Source: Candidatus Thorarchaeota archaeon (GTDB lineage: Archaea; Asgardarchaeota; Thorarchaeia; Thorarchaeales; Thorarchaeaceae). From it: a stretch of DNA of 34,834 bases. The stretch spans positions 1-34,834 of the forward strand of contig SDNZ01000012.1 in assembly GCA_004524565.1 (NCBI GenBank), written 5' to 3'. The notes beneath the pieces were generated by a model that did no database searches, was not told the DNA's origin, and saw only the letters and a list, made by a program, of their open reading frames with translations. Positions 17,056 through 26,032 of the stretch are shown here, one piece after another. The position numbers and the translations under genes are program-made. How positions within the stretch are numbered: position 1 is the first letter of the stretch; the number at the start of each line of letters is the position of its first letter.

Positions 17056-17562
17056 TCATAGTCCTGTATCGGATTCTATAAGATATGCTATGAAGTTCAA
17101 AAGACGTTCTCGATGTGTTGTATCTACTGCTGATAACCCAAGAGTGGGAAGTTTAATCATTTGCTCAATTTGTTTACTTGAAAAACTATTTTCAAAATCT
17201 TGCTTATTTGCAATTATTGCAAACCTGGTGTTTGGAAAAATTTGTCTGAGAAATTTCATTGAGATCTTGATTTTGTCTACATCATCTCTGGAGCTATCTG
17301 ATACAATAATCACAAACCGATAATATGGTTGACTAGCTTCTAAGAAAGATTTGGAAAAGATCTCTATTCTTGCTGGTTCAAAACTTGATGTTTGCAGCTC
17401 CCAGATGGTGTACAAGATATCTCCAGTACTTAGTTGATATGTGGTTCCCTGGTTTTCAAATTCCTTATGTAATAAATTTACAATTGTTGTTTTTCCGACT
17501 TTTTGGTCACCAATTAATGCAAGAGAAATATGTTTCATTTTCTGCGACTCAAACACATCCAA
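17056..17562 (-). CDS. Ras/Arf-superfamily small GTPase-like protein
   Basis: P-loop GDQKVGKTT and G4 ANKQD; G3 motif degenerate (WELQT). Start could be the internal MKHISLALIG. Confidence 0.8.
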   Translation of the reverse strand: MDVFESQKMKHISLALIGDQKVGKTTIVNLLHKEFENQGTTYQLSTGDILYTIWELQTSSFEPARIEIFSKSFLEASQPYYRFVIIVSDSSRDDVDKIKISMKFLRQIFPNTRFAIIANKQDFENSFSSKQIEQMIKLPTLGLSAVDTTHRERLLNFIAYLIESDTGL

Positions 17563-17631
17563 AATTGATAGTTTACGAACGAAATCAAACCTTCACCCAG
17601 ATTTGATTAAGTTCATTCATATCACCCGAAT

Positions 17632-17781
17632 CTAATTATTCGAGATTTCAACTATTAGCTTGCTTGTGTTAATGTTTCTATGAAATACTTCACACTTACA
17701 ATCTTCGCATTCGCCATCGAAATTATCGTGTTTTTCACGATTATGACCACATGAACAATGGTCTAAAGATCTTGTACTCAT
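17632..17781 (-). CDS. 49-aa Cys/His-rich micro-protein (not in the ORF track)
   Basis: MSTRSLDHCSCGHNREKHDNFDGECEDCKCEVFHRNINTSKLIVEISNN; HCSCGH...CEDCKC metal-binding pattern. Confidence 0.5.
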   Translation of the reverse strand: MSTRSLDHCSCGHNREKHDNFDGECEDCKCEVFHRNINTSKLIVEISNN

Positions 17782-17821
17782 TTTTTCACCTCTGTAATTT
17801 ACTAGAAATAATCACTTCTTT

Positions 17822-17956
17822 TCAAGAATCAGTTTCGTCTGTTGTTTCTCTCAATGCCTCTTCTTGTATCATTTCCAACATTCTATGAGGCTCTCTTCCA
17901 CTAGTCACACGATTTCTCTTGTATTCAATTTTAGAATTGATTTTCATATCTTCCAT
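17822..17956 (-). CDS. Possible 44-aa small protein downstream of duplicated promoter-like element A
   Basis: Charged ORF beginning MEDMKINSKIEYKRNRVTSGREPHRMLEMIQEE, just downstream of the 17969-18103 repeat on the minus strand. Confidence 0.35.
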   Translation of the reverse strand: MEDMKINSKIEYKRNRVTSGREPHRMLEMIQEEALRETTDETDS

Positions 17957-17968
17957 CTTCAATATCCT

Positions 17969-18103
17969 GCCAATATGAGAACAATATATCACCCAGACTA
18001 AGTCTGTGAATGATGAAAAACAGATACTCTAAACTCCAGACAAAAAGGTCTGCTCAATTTTTATGTTATCGTTAAACTATCTCTTCCATTCTCACGTTCT
18101 GCA
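17969..18103 (-). promoter_or_regulatory. Duplicated regulatory element, copy A
   Basis: About 135 nt, similar to 19275-19406. Includes palindrome CAGACTAAGTCTG (17994-18006), an A/T-rich TATA-like stretch, and a 27-nt block CTATCTCTTCCATTCTCACGTTCTGCA with 1 mismatch to copy B. Confidence 0.65.
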
Positions 18104-18254
18104 TAGTTTCATTCTCGACAGCTCTTATAAACTTGGGCATCCAATCGGTCAATATTCATCAAATCTCAGCTATTTGACCTCTTATTCTGAAAAGAACATC
18201 TAAGTCTAAGCCCATTCATTTTTTGTCACGAGCTTGTGTTATTTGAAGAAATGA

Positions 18255-19214
18255 CTACGAACTGACATTTATCGTGATTCCAAGAACACGAACAAGTTCT
18301 TTGTAACGATTACGAATTGTGACTTCTGTAACCCTTGAAGCCTGAGCTATCTCCCTCTGAGTACGCCTATCTTCTTCAAGTATGCCAGCTATGTAAAGTG
18401 CTGCTCCTGCGATCCCACCTGGAGCTTTTCCTATGGTTACATATTTTTCTTTGGCTTGATTGATTATTTCAGTAGCTTTCTTGATCGTTCTTCCTTCTAG
18501 CATAAGATCCGATGACACCCTTGGTATCAGGTCCTTAGCAGATGGAAGTGGCACATTAATACTAATCCCAGAAACAATTCGGCGAACAGAATGACCAACC
18601 TGTTTTCTGTCCACGTTTGTTTCAGTCACAATCTCATCAAGTGGCCTTGGAATTCTATGGATACGACACGCAAGGTAGACCGATGCTGCAACTACTGACT
18701 CTATGCTCCTTCCCCTCACTAGTTTCTTGAACAGAGATTTTCGATATATCAAAGCTGCAGTCTCTCTAACATCACGAGGTACTCCAAGTTGTGAGGAGAG
18801 TCTTTGCAGCTCATTCATGGCAATACCAAGATTTCTGTGCTGCGAACTATGGAGCATACTTCGAATGTGCCATTTTCGCATTCTGTAAATAGCCGCTCGA
18901 GTATTGCCTCCGATTACCCTTCCATTTGCATCTCTATTTCGCCAATCAATTGTGGTCGATATACCCTTGTCAGCTATAGTTAAAGTCATAGGTGAACCTG
19001 TTCTCGCTCTTGCATTCCTCTCTTCCGCAGTGAATGCTCTCCATTCAGGTCCTGAATCTACAGTACGCTCTGAAGCAACTAGGCCACATACTGTACAGGT
19101 ATGTTCTCCACGAGTGTAGTCCTCTGTGAAAATATTTTGTCCACAGCCCATGCATACCTCTTTCCCAGTTATATGAGCACCTTTGGTATCTGCCAAGTTC
19201 TTCATGATTCTCAT
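18255..19214 (-). CDS. tfb: Transcription initiation factor TFB (TFIIB homolog), copy 2
   Basis: CMGCGQNIFTEDYTRGEHTCTVCGLVASERTVDSGPEWRAF; two cyclin-like repeats. Confidence 0.93.
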   Translation of the reverse strand: MRIMKNLADTKGAHITGKEVCMGCGQNIFTEDYTRGEHTCTVCGLVASERTVDSGPEWRAFTAEERNARARTGSPMTLTIADKGISTTIDWRNRDANGRVIGGNTRAAIYRMRKWHIRSMLHSSQHRNLGIAMNELQRLSSQLGVPRDVRETAALIYRKSLFKKLVRGRSIESVVAASVYLACRIHRIPRPLDEIVTETNVDRKQVGHSVRRIVSGISINVPLPSAKDLIPRVSSDLMLEGRTIKKATEIINQAKEKYVTIGKAPGGIAGAALYIAGILEEDRRTQREIAQASRVTEVTIRNRYKELVRVLGITINVSS

Positions 19215-19274
19215 CCTATTTTTCTTCAGCAGCTATCTTTCAGTTGAAAGAAGTCTATCAATGAACGGTCTCAA

Positions 19275-19406
19275 GCCAATGAGAACAAAACATTATATAG
19301 ACTGAGTCTGTGATTTTTGAAAAGCAGGTACTATAAACACCAGAGAAAAGGATCTGGCGGTATTCCATTTATTGTTGAGCTGTCTCTTCCATTCTCACGT
19401 TCTGCA
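19275..19406 (-). promoter_or_regulatory. Duplicated regulatory element, copy B, upstream of TFB2
   Basis: Similar to 17969-18103; palindrome AGACTGAGTCT (19299-19309) beside TATA-like TATATAATG on the minus strand. Confidence 0.65.
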
Positions 19407-19461
19407 GTATGCCACTCACTAGGATGCTAATAAATTTAATTATCCATTTAAGAAATTTTGA

Positions 19462-19505
19462 CTTCAGTCTCACCGATTGCTGGTTTAAATCCGGTATTCA
19501 CAACT
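19462..19505 (+). repeat. R4: highly degraded tRNA 3'-half-like relic
   Basis: TTCAGTCTCACCGATTGCTGGTTTAAATCCGGTATTCACAACTA; ungapped 29/44 to R3, T-loop-like GCTGGTTTAAATCCGGT. Confidence 0.35.
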
Positions 19506-19522
19506 ACTAATTCTATATCTCA

Positions 19523-20056
19523 TTAACTCATGAATTCTACAACTTCATTAACAGATAATCTAGGTTTAGGTCCTGGAGATACATCAGGCCATCCAACTGT
19601 AATGGCTGCAAGTAGCTTCCATGGTTTCTTGAAGTAATCCATAATTGCTTCGTATGTATAGAAGATGTCTCCAATCCAACAAGTTCCAAGTCCAATAGCA
19701 TGAGCTTTCAATAACATATTTTGGATTGCCGCTGAAACACTATGAATCTCAGTAGGCCACCCATATTCATTTGTATTCCAGACTATGATAACTACTGGAG
19801 CCTCTTCCATCATTGTACATGAACCAAATGAAGATCCGACATCAAAAGTGAGCTTACTAAGTTCACTTCTGTACATATCTGTAAACTTGTCCTTGGATTC
19901 ACCAGTCAATACGGTAAATCTCCATTGTTGACCATTCTTAGCACTCGGAGCATATGTTGCAGCTTCAATGATTTCTCTGACGAGTTCTTCTTTTACATCA
20001 TCACTCTTGTAGTTCCTAATACTTCGACGTCCTCTGATTGCATCATCAATATTCAT
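19523..20056 (-). CDS. Nitroreductase family protein
   Basis: MNIDDAIRGRRSIRNYKSDDVKEELVREIIEAATYAPSAKNGQQWRF; LLKAHAIGLGTCWIGDI. Start at the internal Met is preferred over the listed 20110. Confidence 0.88.
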   Translation of the reverse strand: MNIDDAIRGRRSIRNYKSDDVKEELVREIIEAATYAPSAKNGQQWRFTVLTGESKDKFTDMYRSELSKLTFDVGSSFGSCTMMEEAPVVIIVWNTNEYGWPTEIHSVSAAIQNMLLKAHAIGLGTCWIGDIFYTYEAIMDYFKKPWKLLAAITVGWPDVSPGPKPRLSVNEVVEFMS

Positions 20057-20060
20057 GATA

Positions 20061-21047
20061 TTACTCAACACCTTCAGGAAGATAGATGACGAAACTACAC
20101 TCATCATCACCCTTGAGCACTGACTTTACCATATCATACTCAAGCGGTTGATCAAGTGCTGCTTCCCAGGGTTGTTTGGTGAACCCGCCACTACAATGAC
20201 AGAAGCTATCTGATACATCAACATCTTCATCCAAAATCGATTCACGTGCCCAAGCACAATGACAGGCATAGTATCTCTTCATTTTCTCATCTTTCTCAGT
20301 TAGATATTCCTTTACCATGTATGGAATTTTTGTATGATAGATTGTATTTCCCCTTCTTTCTCCACTTAGCACATCAGGGCGGCTTTTCACATAATCAACA
20401 ACTTCTGCTGAGATGTATTGGTTGTAGAAAAGTGAGCCATTATCTCTATGTTTTTCCAGTTCTGCAATAGCATTTTCTCGTTTTCTTTTCAAGTATTCAT
20501 CAATGCTACCAGCTTCCAGATATTTTTCTCGCTCTCCCTTTCTAAAATCGCGAGGTAATCCATGAGCGACATCCGCTAGAATCTTCTTGCAGTCAGCTGA
20601 ACTGAGGGTCTTTTGCATTTTCTTTACAATCTCTCTTGTGACTAGAATTTTCTCTTTGTCAGGCATACCAAGTGGAGGTAGATCTTTTTGTGGGAGTATT
20701 TTATCACGTACTTCTTCACCCGCATGCTCACCGAGTCTTTCTCGGAGCACGTTCATTACTTCCCCACCATCAAATATTCCTAGGACTGGCAAGTAGAGGT
20801 TCATATTCTGTATAAAGAACGCATATCGAGATATCCCCGCATAATCTAGGTAGGTATTGGTCCCTTCTTTGACTAAAATTGCGGAGAATTTTTCAAACTC
20901 ATCCTCACCTGCAGTTTCGAGTGTCTTTCCAAATTGCTTCAGAAACTCTTCAAGTTTCTCTACCATTGCTGTATTAGCAATGATTTGCTCCTCAGGAACG
21001 GGTTGTTCCCTTTCCGTCAAGTACTTTCGAAATCCTTCTTTGTCCAT
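20061..21047 (-). CDS. Conserved-looking uncharacterised Cys-containing protein
   Basis: C-terminal YYACHCAWARESI...SFCHCSGGFTKQPWEAALDQPLEYDMVKSVLKGDDECSFVIYLP. Confidence 0.7.
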   Translation of the reverse strand: MDKEGFRKYLTEREQPVPEEQIIANTAMVEKLEEFLKQFGKTLETAGEDEFEKFSAILVKEGTNTYLDYAGISRYAFFIQNMNLYLPVLGIFDGGEVMNVLRERLGEHAGEEVRDKILPQKDLPPLGMPDKEKILVTREIVKKMQKTLSSADCKKILADVAHGLPRDFRKGEREKYLEAGSIDEYLKRKRENAIAELEKHRDNGSLFYNQYISAEVVDYVKSRPDVLSGERRGNTIYHTKIPYMVKEYLTEKDEKMKRYYACHCAWARESILDEDVDVSDSFCHCSGGFTKQPWEAALDQPLEYDMVKSVLKGDDECSFVIYLPEGVE

Positions 21048-21219
21048 ATTCTACACACTCTCCTAACCTTTCCTTCTGTCGCTTTTCAATCGAAGGAAGA
21101 ACGCAAGAAATAAGGTGTTCACTCGGAAAGATTGAGGAGTAAGGATTCGTTTTGGCGCGCCTTTGTAGAGTATTACTCTGTTAATACAGGTGCTTTAGTA
21201 CTCTGAAAAGTACGAAATT

Positions 21220-21522
21220 ATGGTTGATAGTCGTATGAAACACATAGAGGCCAAAATAAAGCACGCTCTGGAAAACAAAGGCATCAAATGCCAATCAATC
21301 TTTACAATGCCAGATCTTGATGATACCAGAGTTCTTCTGGCATTCAATTCTCAGGATAACAGAAAGTTATCAGTTAGAAAGATTGAGAATGCATTAGAAT
21401 CACTCGATGTTGGAGAGTTCAAGGTTCCAAAAGAGTTCCAGCGACTCAGTTCTGCGTTCTTGCACCTTGAAGTAACACTTGGCACAAGAACTGAAAAACC
21501 CATCACTCATGGCGCTGCCTAA
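21220..21522 (+). CDS. Hypothetical protein
   Basis: 100-aa ORF with plausible codon usage. Confidence 0.5.
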   Translation: MVDSRMKHIEAKIKHALENKGIKCQSIFTMPDLDDTRVLLAFNSQDNRKLSVRKIENALESLDVGEFKVPKEFQRLSSAFLHLEVTLGTRTEKPITHGAA

Positions 21523-21556
21523 TTTCTTATCAGCATCTTTGTAATGTAGATGGATT

Positions 21557-22312
21557 ATGGATCTTGATCTAAAAGACCGCACATATCTTGTAACAGCAGC
21601 TTCTCGTGGGCTTGGATTCAGTGTAGCTAAAGCTCTTGTTAATGAAGGAGCTAACGTGATAATCTGTGGTCGCAATGAGGAATCTCTGAAGAACGCAACA
21701 TCATCTCTTGGCGATTTAGCTGAATATTATGTAGCTGACGTGTCAAAGAAAGAAGATGTCCAGTCACTAGTAAAGAATATTGCAACAAACCTTCTTGTTC
21801 TTGATGGTCTCTTTGTCAATGCTGGAGGTCCACCTCCAGGTACTTTTTCAAACTTGACTGATGACGACTGGAAGAAAGCTTTCAATCTCACACTAATGAG
21901 CGCAGTTTGGCTGACTAGAGAAACAAGACTTCTTCTGAAGATGTCTGATTCTGCATCTATTCTATACAGCACTTCAATATCAGTAAAACAACCTATCGAT
22001 AATCTATTGCTCTCAAATGCTATTCGTCCGGCAGTTATTGGCATGATGCGTACACTTGCCACTGAACTTGCTCCTGACTATATTCGTGTGAATGCTATCT
22101 GCCCTGGATATATTCAAACTGAACGAGTAGATGAGCTATTAGCTTCATCTGATTCTGCAGAAGAGAATATCACCACAAAAATCCCTCTGAAACGTATTGG
22201 AAAACCCGATGAATTTGGACCAGTGGCAGCATTCCTTATGAGTCCAGTTTCAAGTTATATCCACGGATCCTTATTGCTTGTAGATGGTGGTCTCTATCAA
22301 GGAATGATGTAG
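21557..22312 (+). CDS. Short-chain dehydrogenase/reductase
   Basis: TAASRGLGFSVAKAL, NAGGPPPG, NAICPGYIQTERV, GSLLLVDGG. The usual YxxxK is not obvious in the catalytic region. Confidence 0.9.
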   Translation: MDLDLKDRTYLVTAASRGLGFSVAKALVNEGANVIICGRNEESLKNATSSLGDLAEYYVADVSKKEDVQSLVKNIATNLLVLDGLFVNAGGPPPGTFSNLTDDDWKKAFNLTLMSAVWLTRETRLLLKMSDSASILYSTSISVKQPIDNLLLSNAIRPAVIGMMRTLATELAPDYIRVNAICPGYIQTERVDELLASSDSAEENITTKIPLKRIGKPDEFGPVAAFLMSPVSSYIHGSLLLVDGGLYQGMM

Positions 22313-22320
22313 AATTAGAG

Positions 22321-23277
22321 TCAAAGTTGTAAATCTGTGGAATCAAATCCCCCAGTTCGAATGAGCGCGATTCTTGCATAATCCCGAACCTCCTCATCCT
22401 CATCGTCGAGGAGTTCTTTGAGACTAGGAACTGCGGGTGGATATGGTGAAACACCTAAAGCCCAAGCAGCTGTGCGTCTGACACGAATATCCGGTGATCC
22501 TAGTAATTCTACTACAGCTCTGAGAATAACCTCAGATTTCCTTTCTATTACTAATCGAGTCATTCTTTCTTGTTCCTCGGGAGGACTTGTATGGATTGCA
22601 TCAGCTAGACCCTGTAATGCACGTGCATCATCCATATCACGAAGTCCACGAATGGCCCAATCTCTAACAATCTCATCGTCATCATCCAGAGCAGCCAGTA
22701 AACAGCTGATAGAATCTGGAGAACCAATATTACTCAATGCCCAGGCTCCAGATTGACGAATTTCTACATTTGAATCTCCTAATAGTGTGCAGAGAGTTCC
22801 TAATGTTTTATCGTTCACAATCTGAGTTAGAGCAAAGATGGCCTCCTTACGAATATTAGCATCTTCTGAATTATTTCGAGCTATTTTCACAATTTGACCA
22901 CTGTAATATTCTGGATCTGTACTAGCCAAGATATGAATCGCCCATTTTCTTACTTCAAACGCCTCCTCTATATTGGAAAGAATCTCAGCTACGTGAATAT
23001 TCAGTGAATCAACTCTAGTTCGGTAAGCCGCTTGTAATCCACGTCTTCTTGTTAAAACATCAACATCCAAGACAGCTTGTTCGATGACCTGAATCATCTG
23101 GACACCATTCAATAGATCAACAATATCAAGTAGAGGTTTTTTCAGCTCAGAATTGTCTGAGAAGGCGCGGCTTAGTACTTTTTCAAACTCTTTTGGATGA
23201 TTACTAATATACTCAGCAATCTCATATCTTCTATCTTTAGTGAGCTTCTTCAACAAGAGTCCAGACAGTTCTGTCAC
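22321..23277 (-). CDS. HEAT-repeat protein (PBS lyase HEAT-like)
   Basis: Repeated units such as VEIRQSGAWALSNIGSPDSISCLLAALDDDDEIVRDWAIRGL. Confidence 0.9.
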   Translation of the reverse strand: MTELSGLLLKKLTKDRRYEIAEYISNHPKEFEKVLSRAFSDNSELKKPLLDIVDLLNGVQMIQVIEQAVLDVDVLTRRRGLQAAYRTRVDSLNIHVAEILSNIEEAFEVRKWAIHILASTDPEYYSGQIVKIARNNSEDANIRKEAIFALTQIVNDKTLGTLCTLLGDSNVEIRQSGAWALSNIGSPDSISCLLAALDDDDEIVRDWAIRGLRDMDDARALQGLADAIHTSPPEEQERMTRLVIERKSEVILRAVVELLGSPDIRVRRTAAWALGVSPYPPAVPSLKELLDDEDEEVRDYARIALIRTGGFDSTDLQL

Positions 23278-23328
23278 AAGATATCTCCTCTACTTTCGTA
23301 TTGATACGTCTTCCCGTGAAGGTAGAAT

Positions 23329-24351
23329 TCAGTATATTCTGAATGCTTTTGCATGAGGCATCCTAAACCATTCCATATCCGGATTGTATCGTCGTACCGT
23401 GAAATGAGCCCCCATCTGAAGGGCTATTGCGTTTGGAATTGTCTGTGCAAGTGCAGTTTTGAGACCGAATTCTTCAGGCACATGAATATGATGAGCCTGC
23501 ATATTCAGCACTTCTGTTAGAATTTTCATGTATCTTTCATCGTCAGGGCTTTTCGTTCCAGACACAAGCAACGCTTGGTCTTCATCATCGATTGACAGAT
23601 TTTGGTGATGACAGAAATCTTCTCGTAGGGCGGCAAACCCTTTGACAACTGCAAACTCATTGAATTTCATCATGCCAATCTGAGTTGCAACATGATTTGG
23701 GCCATCTGAAATCATGTATAGCGGTGGTCCAGGAGTCACAAGCCTAGCAACGACTTTCCCCTCATGTTCTGCCCACTCTAGCATCTTTTCTCCTATTTTG
23801 GTGAGTTGTTTGATATCACTCTGCAAATCTTCTTGCAACACACTATCCATTTCAGAAGCTATTGTAAGTAGGTATGCCATTGCAGTGGTCGTTGGCGAAG
23901 CTGGACTTACATTGTATGAATCTACACCAGCTTTGGTCACCCATAGATTGGAGGCCTCTTCTGATGCTTTCCCTTTTGGATCATCTGTAAGTACGATGGT
24001 TTCAGCACCTTTTGGTCTGGCTTTTTGGAGTGCATCAAGTGTGGAGAGGCTTCTACCAGAAGCTGTAACTCCAATCACCACAGTATCTGAATCCATTGGA
24101 ATATGAATGACCTCAGGTGGTGACAATGACATGGCATCTAATCCAACAGCCCTGAATACCCATTTCCCATACTCAGAAACAGCATATGAGTCTCCAGCAC
24201 CTATCAACACAATCCTCCGTTTACCAGCAATATCAGATACGTTGTTTGCATCTACTGAATTGATAGTATCAGCGATAGAGTGCTCTTGTATCTTAATCAC
24301 TTCATAACAAGAATCTAGGAATTCTGTCACTACCTGTTCAACTCCTTTCAA
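23329..24351 (-). CDS. SIS-domain protein (sugar isomerase-like)
   Basis: RIVLIGAGDSYAVSEYGKW; VVIGVTASGRSLSTLDAL. Confidence 0.85.
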   Translation of the reverse strand: MKGVEQVVTEFLDSCYEVIKIQEHSIADTINSVDANNVSDIAGKRRIVLIGAGDSYAVSEYGKWVFRAVGLDAMSLSPPEVIHIPMDSDTVVIGVTASGRSLSTLDALQKARPKGAETIVLTDDPKGKASEEASNLWVTKAGVDSYNVSPASPTTTAMAYLLTIASEMDSVLQEDLQSDIKQLTKIGEKMLEWAEHEGKVVARLVTPGPPLYMISDGPNHVATQIGMMKFNEFAVVKGFAALREDFCHHQNLSIDDEDQALLVSGTKSPDDERYMKILTEVLNMQAHHIHVPEEFGLKTALAQTIPNAIALQMGAHFTVRRYNPDMEWFRMPHAKAFRIY

Positions 24352-24812
24352 ATCATATCAAAGCCTGGTGGGTCTATTCCCTGCTGTCTAATCAAGCCTG
24401 TCAATACACCTCGATGATGTGTTTCGTGGGTTGCTACATGCATCAATACTTTTCCTATTGTAAAGCTGACAGTTTGATTCCCCCATTTGACACTTTTCAC
24501 ATGTAGTAGTTGGTCTTCCCTTACTTTGTCCATGAATTCTCTTGTTCCTTCATGAACTCTAGACCAGATTTCTCTTATTGATTGGACTCTGTCACGGCTT
24601 TCTGGTTCTATGTCAGTAGATTCACGATTATCCAAAAACGATATCCAGCCTCTCTCTGTGTTCACTAAGTGAACAAGGATATTCCGTATCGAACTTTTAC
24701 CTACTCCTCTATCCCTCACAAACTCTTCTGTATTCACTTGTTCCAGTGTGTCAAGAAGTGATTCTCTGCATGTAAGATTATGTTCAAACAGTATTTCGAT
24801 ACATGACATCAT
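24348..24812 (-). CDS. DinB-family protein
   Basis: HLVNTERGWISFL...LMHVATHETHHRGVLTGLIRQQGIDPP. Confidence 0.88.
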   Translation of the reverse strand: MMSCIEILFEHNLTCRESLLDTLEQVNTEEFVRDRGVGKSSIRNILVHLVNTERGWISFLDNRESTDIEPESRDRVQSIREIWSRVHEGTREFMDKVREDQLLHVKSVKWGNQTVSFTIGKVLMHVATHETHHRGVLTGLIRQQGIDPPGFDMI

Positions 24813-24909
24813 AGTTCACTGGATAGAAACTGCTCCCTTATCTTAGTCACGATATGAAACTTACCTAAAAGTAACATGCTTAAGGACCAAATAGTTTGAT
24901 TGCTACATC

Positions 24910-25164
24910 GTGTTTGGAGGGATTATCCTGTTAAAAGAACTATCAAGTGAATCGTCCAGTATAAAAGAACTTGAGGATCGAATAGAAATTCTTCGCTGGT
25001 CTCTTCTTGTCGTGATTGTTACTGTAATTCTATTATCTGCATATGTGATTTCACAACTGTTTCAGCAACTTCCACTTTACGATTTCGGATTCTTTGGGTT
25101 GATTTTTATCAGCCTCATCATTCTTCACGTTATAGCTGCATGTTGCATAGTAAGTGACAGGTGA
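24910..25164 (+). CDS. Small two-TM membrane protein, copy 1
   Basis: Acidic N-terminus followed by two hydrophobic segments; paralogous to the next ORF. Confidence 0.65.
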   Translation: MFGGIILLKELSSESSSIKELEDRIEILRWSLLVVIVTVILLSAYVISQLFQQLPLYDFGFFGLIFISLIILHVIAACCIVSDR

Positions 25165-25289
25165 AAATGAAGTAGCGCCCATGATGTAGCTTGTATGGGA
25201 CTACATAGAACCTGACAGTGATTGATACGCATTATCTCCATGACTCGAACCAATTTTGTAGTAATATGTATAAGAACCAATAATTACCT

Positions 25290-25550
25290 TTGTTCATCGG
25301 GTTAGGTGGGATTCAATTGTCAGATGAATCATCTAAGACTACAGTTGACGTAGAACGTCTAGAAAGGCAAATTGGCAATCTTCGTTGCTCTATTACGATT
25401 CTAATTATTCTTGTAATTATATTATCAGGTTACATTATTCTTCAACCTTATTTGCAAAGCATACATGACCCCTTTTTCGGGATGCTCTTCATTCTTGCAA
25501 TTGTTTTTCTTCCTCTAATTGCTTGTCTTTCTGCAAATGATAAGAGATGA
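25290..25550 (+). CDS. Small two-TM membrane protein, copy 2
   Basis: Shares LE.(R/Q)I..LR(W/C)S..(V/I)(V/I)...ILLS(A/G)Y(V/I)I and FFG..FI layout with copy 1. Confidence 0.65.
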   Translation: MFIGLGGIQLSDESSKTTVDVERLERQIGNLRCSITILIILVIILSGYIILQPYLQSIHDPFFGMLFILAIVFLPLIACLSANDKR

Positions 25551-25557
25551 AAAGAAG

Positions 25558-25665
25558 TGGCGCCCCCGCCGGGACTTGAACCCGGGTCTCAAGAGATCCG
25601 TTCCAAGGTGTCAACCACAATGGATTGACAGTCTTGAATGCTAGACCGGACTACACTACAGGGGC
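25558..25665 (-). tRNA. tRNA-Asp(GUC) with 37/38 intron
   Basis: Acceptor GCCCCTG/CGGGGGC, T-arm CCGGG-TTCAAGT-CCCGG, anticodon stem CAAGA-CTGTCA...TCTTG with about 30-nt intron, encoded CCA. Confidence 0.88.
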
Positions 25666-26032
25666 CAATTGACTGCTGCAAATCTGATTTTCTATTAAAC
25701 CTGTCGTTCTGTAAATAGCAATGAACTGCTTTCTTAGTACCACCCCATCTCAATTTCATTGGAAAAATTGACCAAGATTCAGTGAAGGGAAAACTGAGTA
25801 AGTTTATTACTGTCCGACGCATATACTAAACTGGCTCACACAGCCAAACCGCTCCTAGATGTAATGCCATTTAGTTGTTTTATCGTAATCCTTTTATGGT
25901 TACAAAATTCCCCGTCCGTTGCTCAGACAGAACTGCTTCCCATTCATGCATGACCATAAGTTACAGTCACGTCACTTTTTGTCATGTAGGAGGTCATTGA
26001 CGGTCATAGACTAGTATCCGTCTGGATATCAG

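Noticed and set aside
25589-25822. 77-aa minus-strand ORF
   Set aside because: Its downstream part covers the tRNA-Asp gene on the same strand; spurious.
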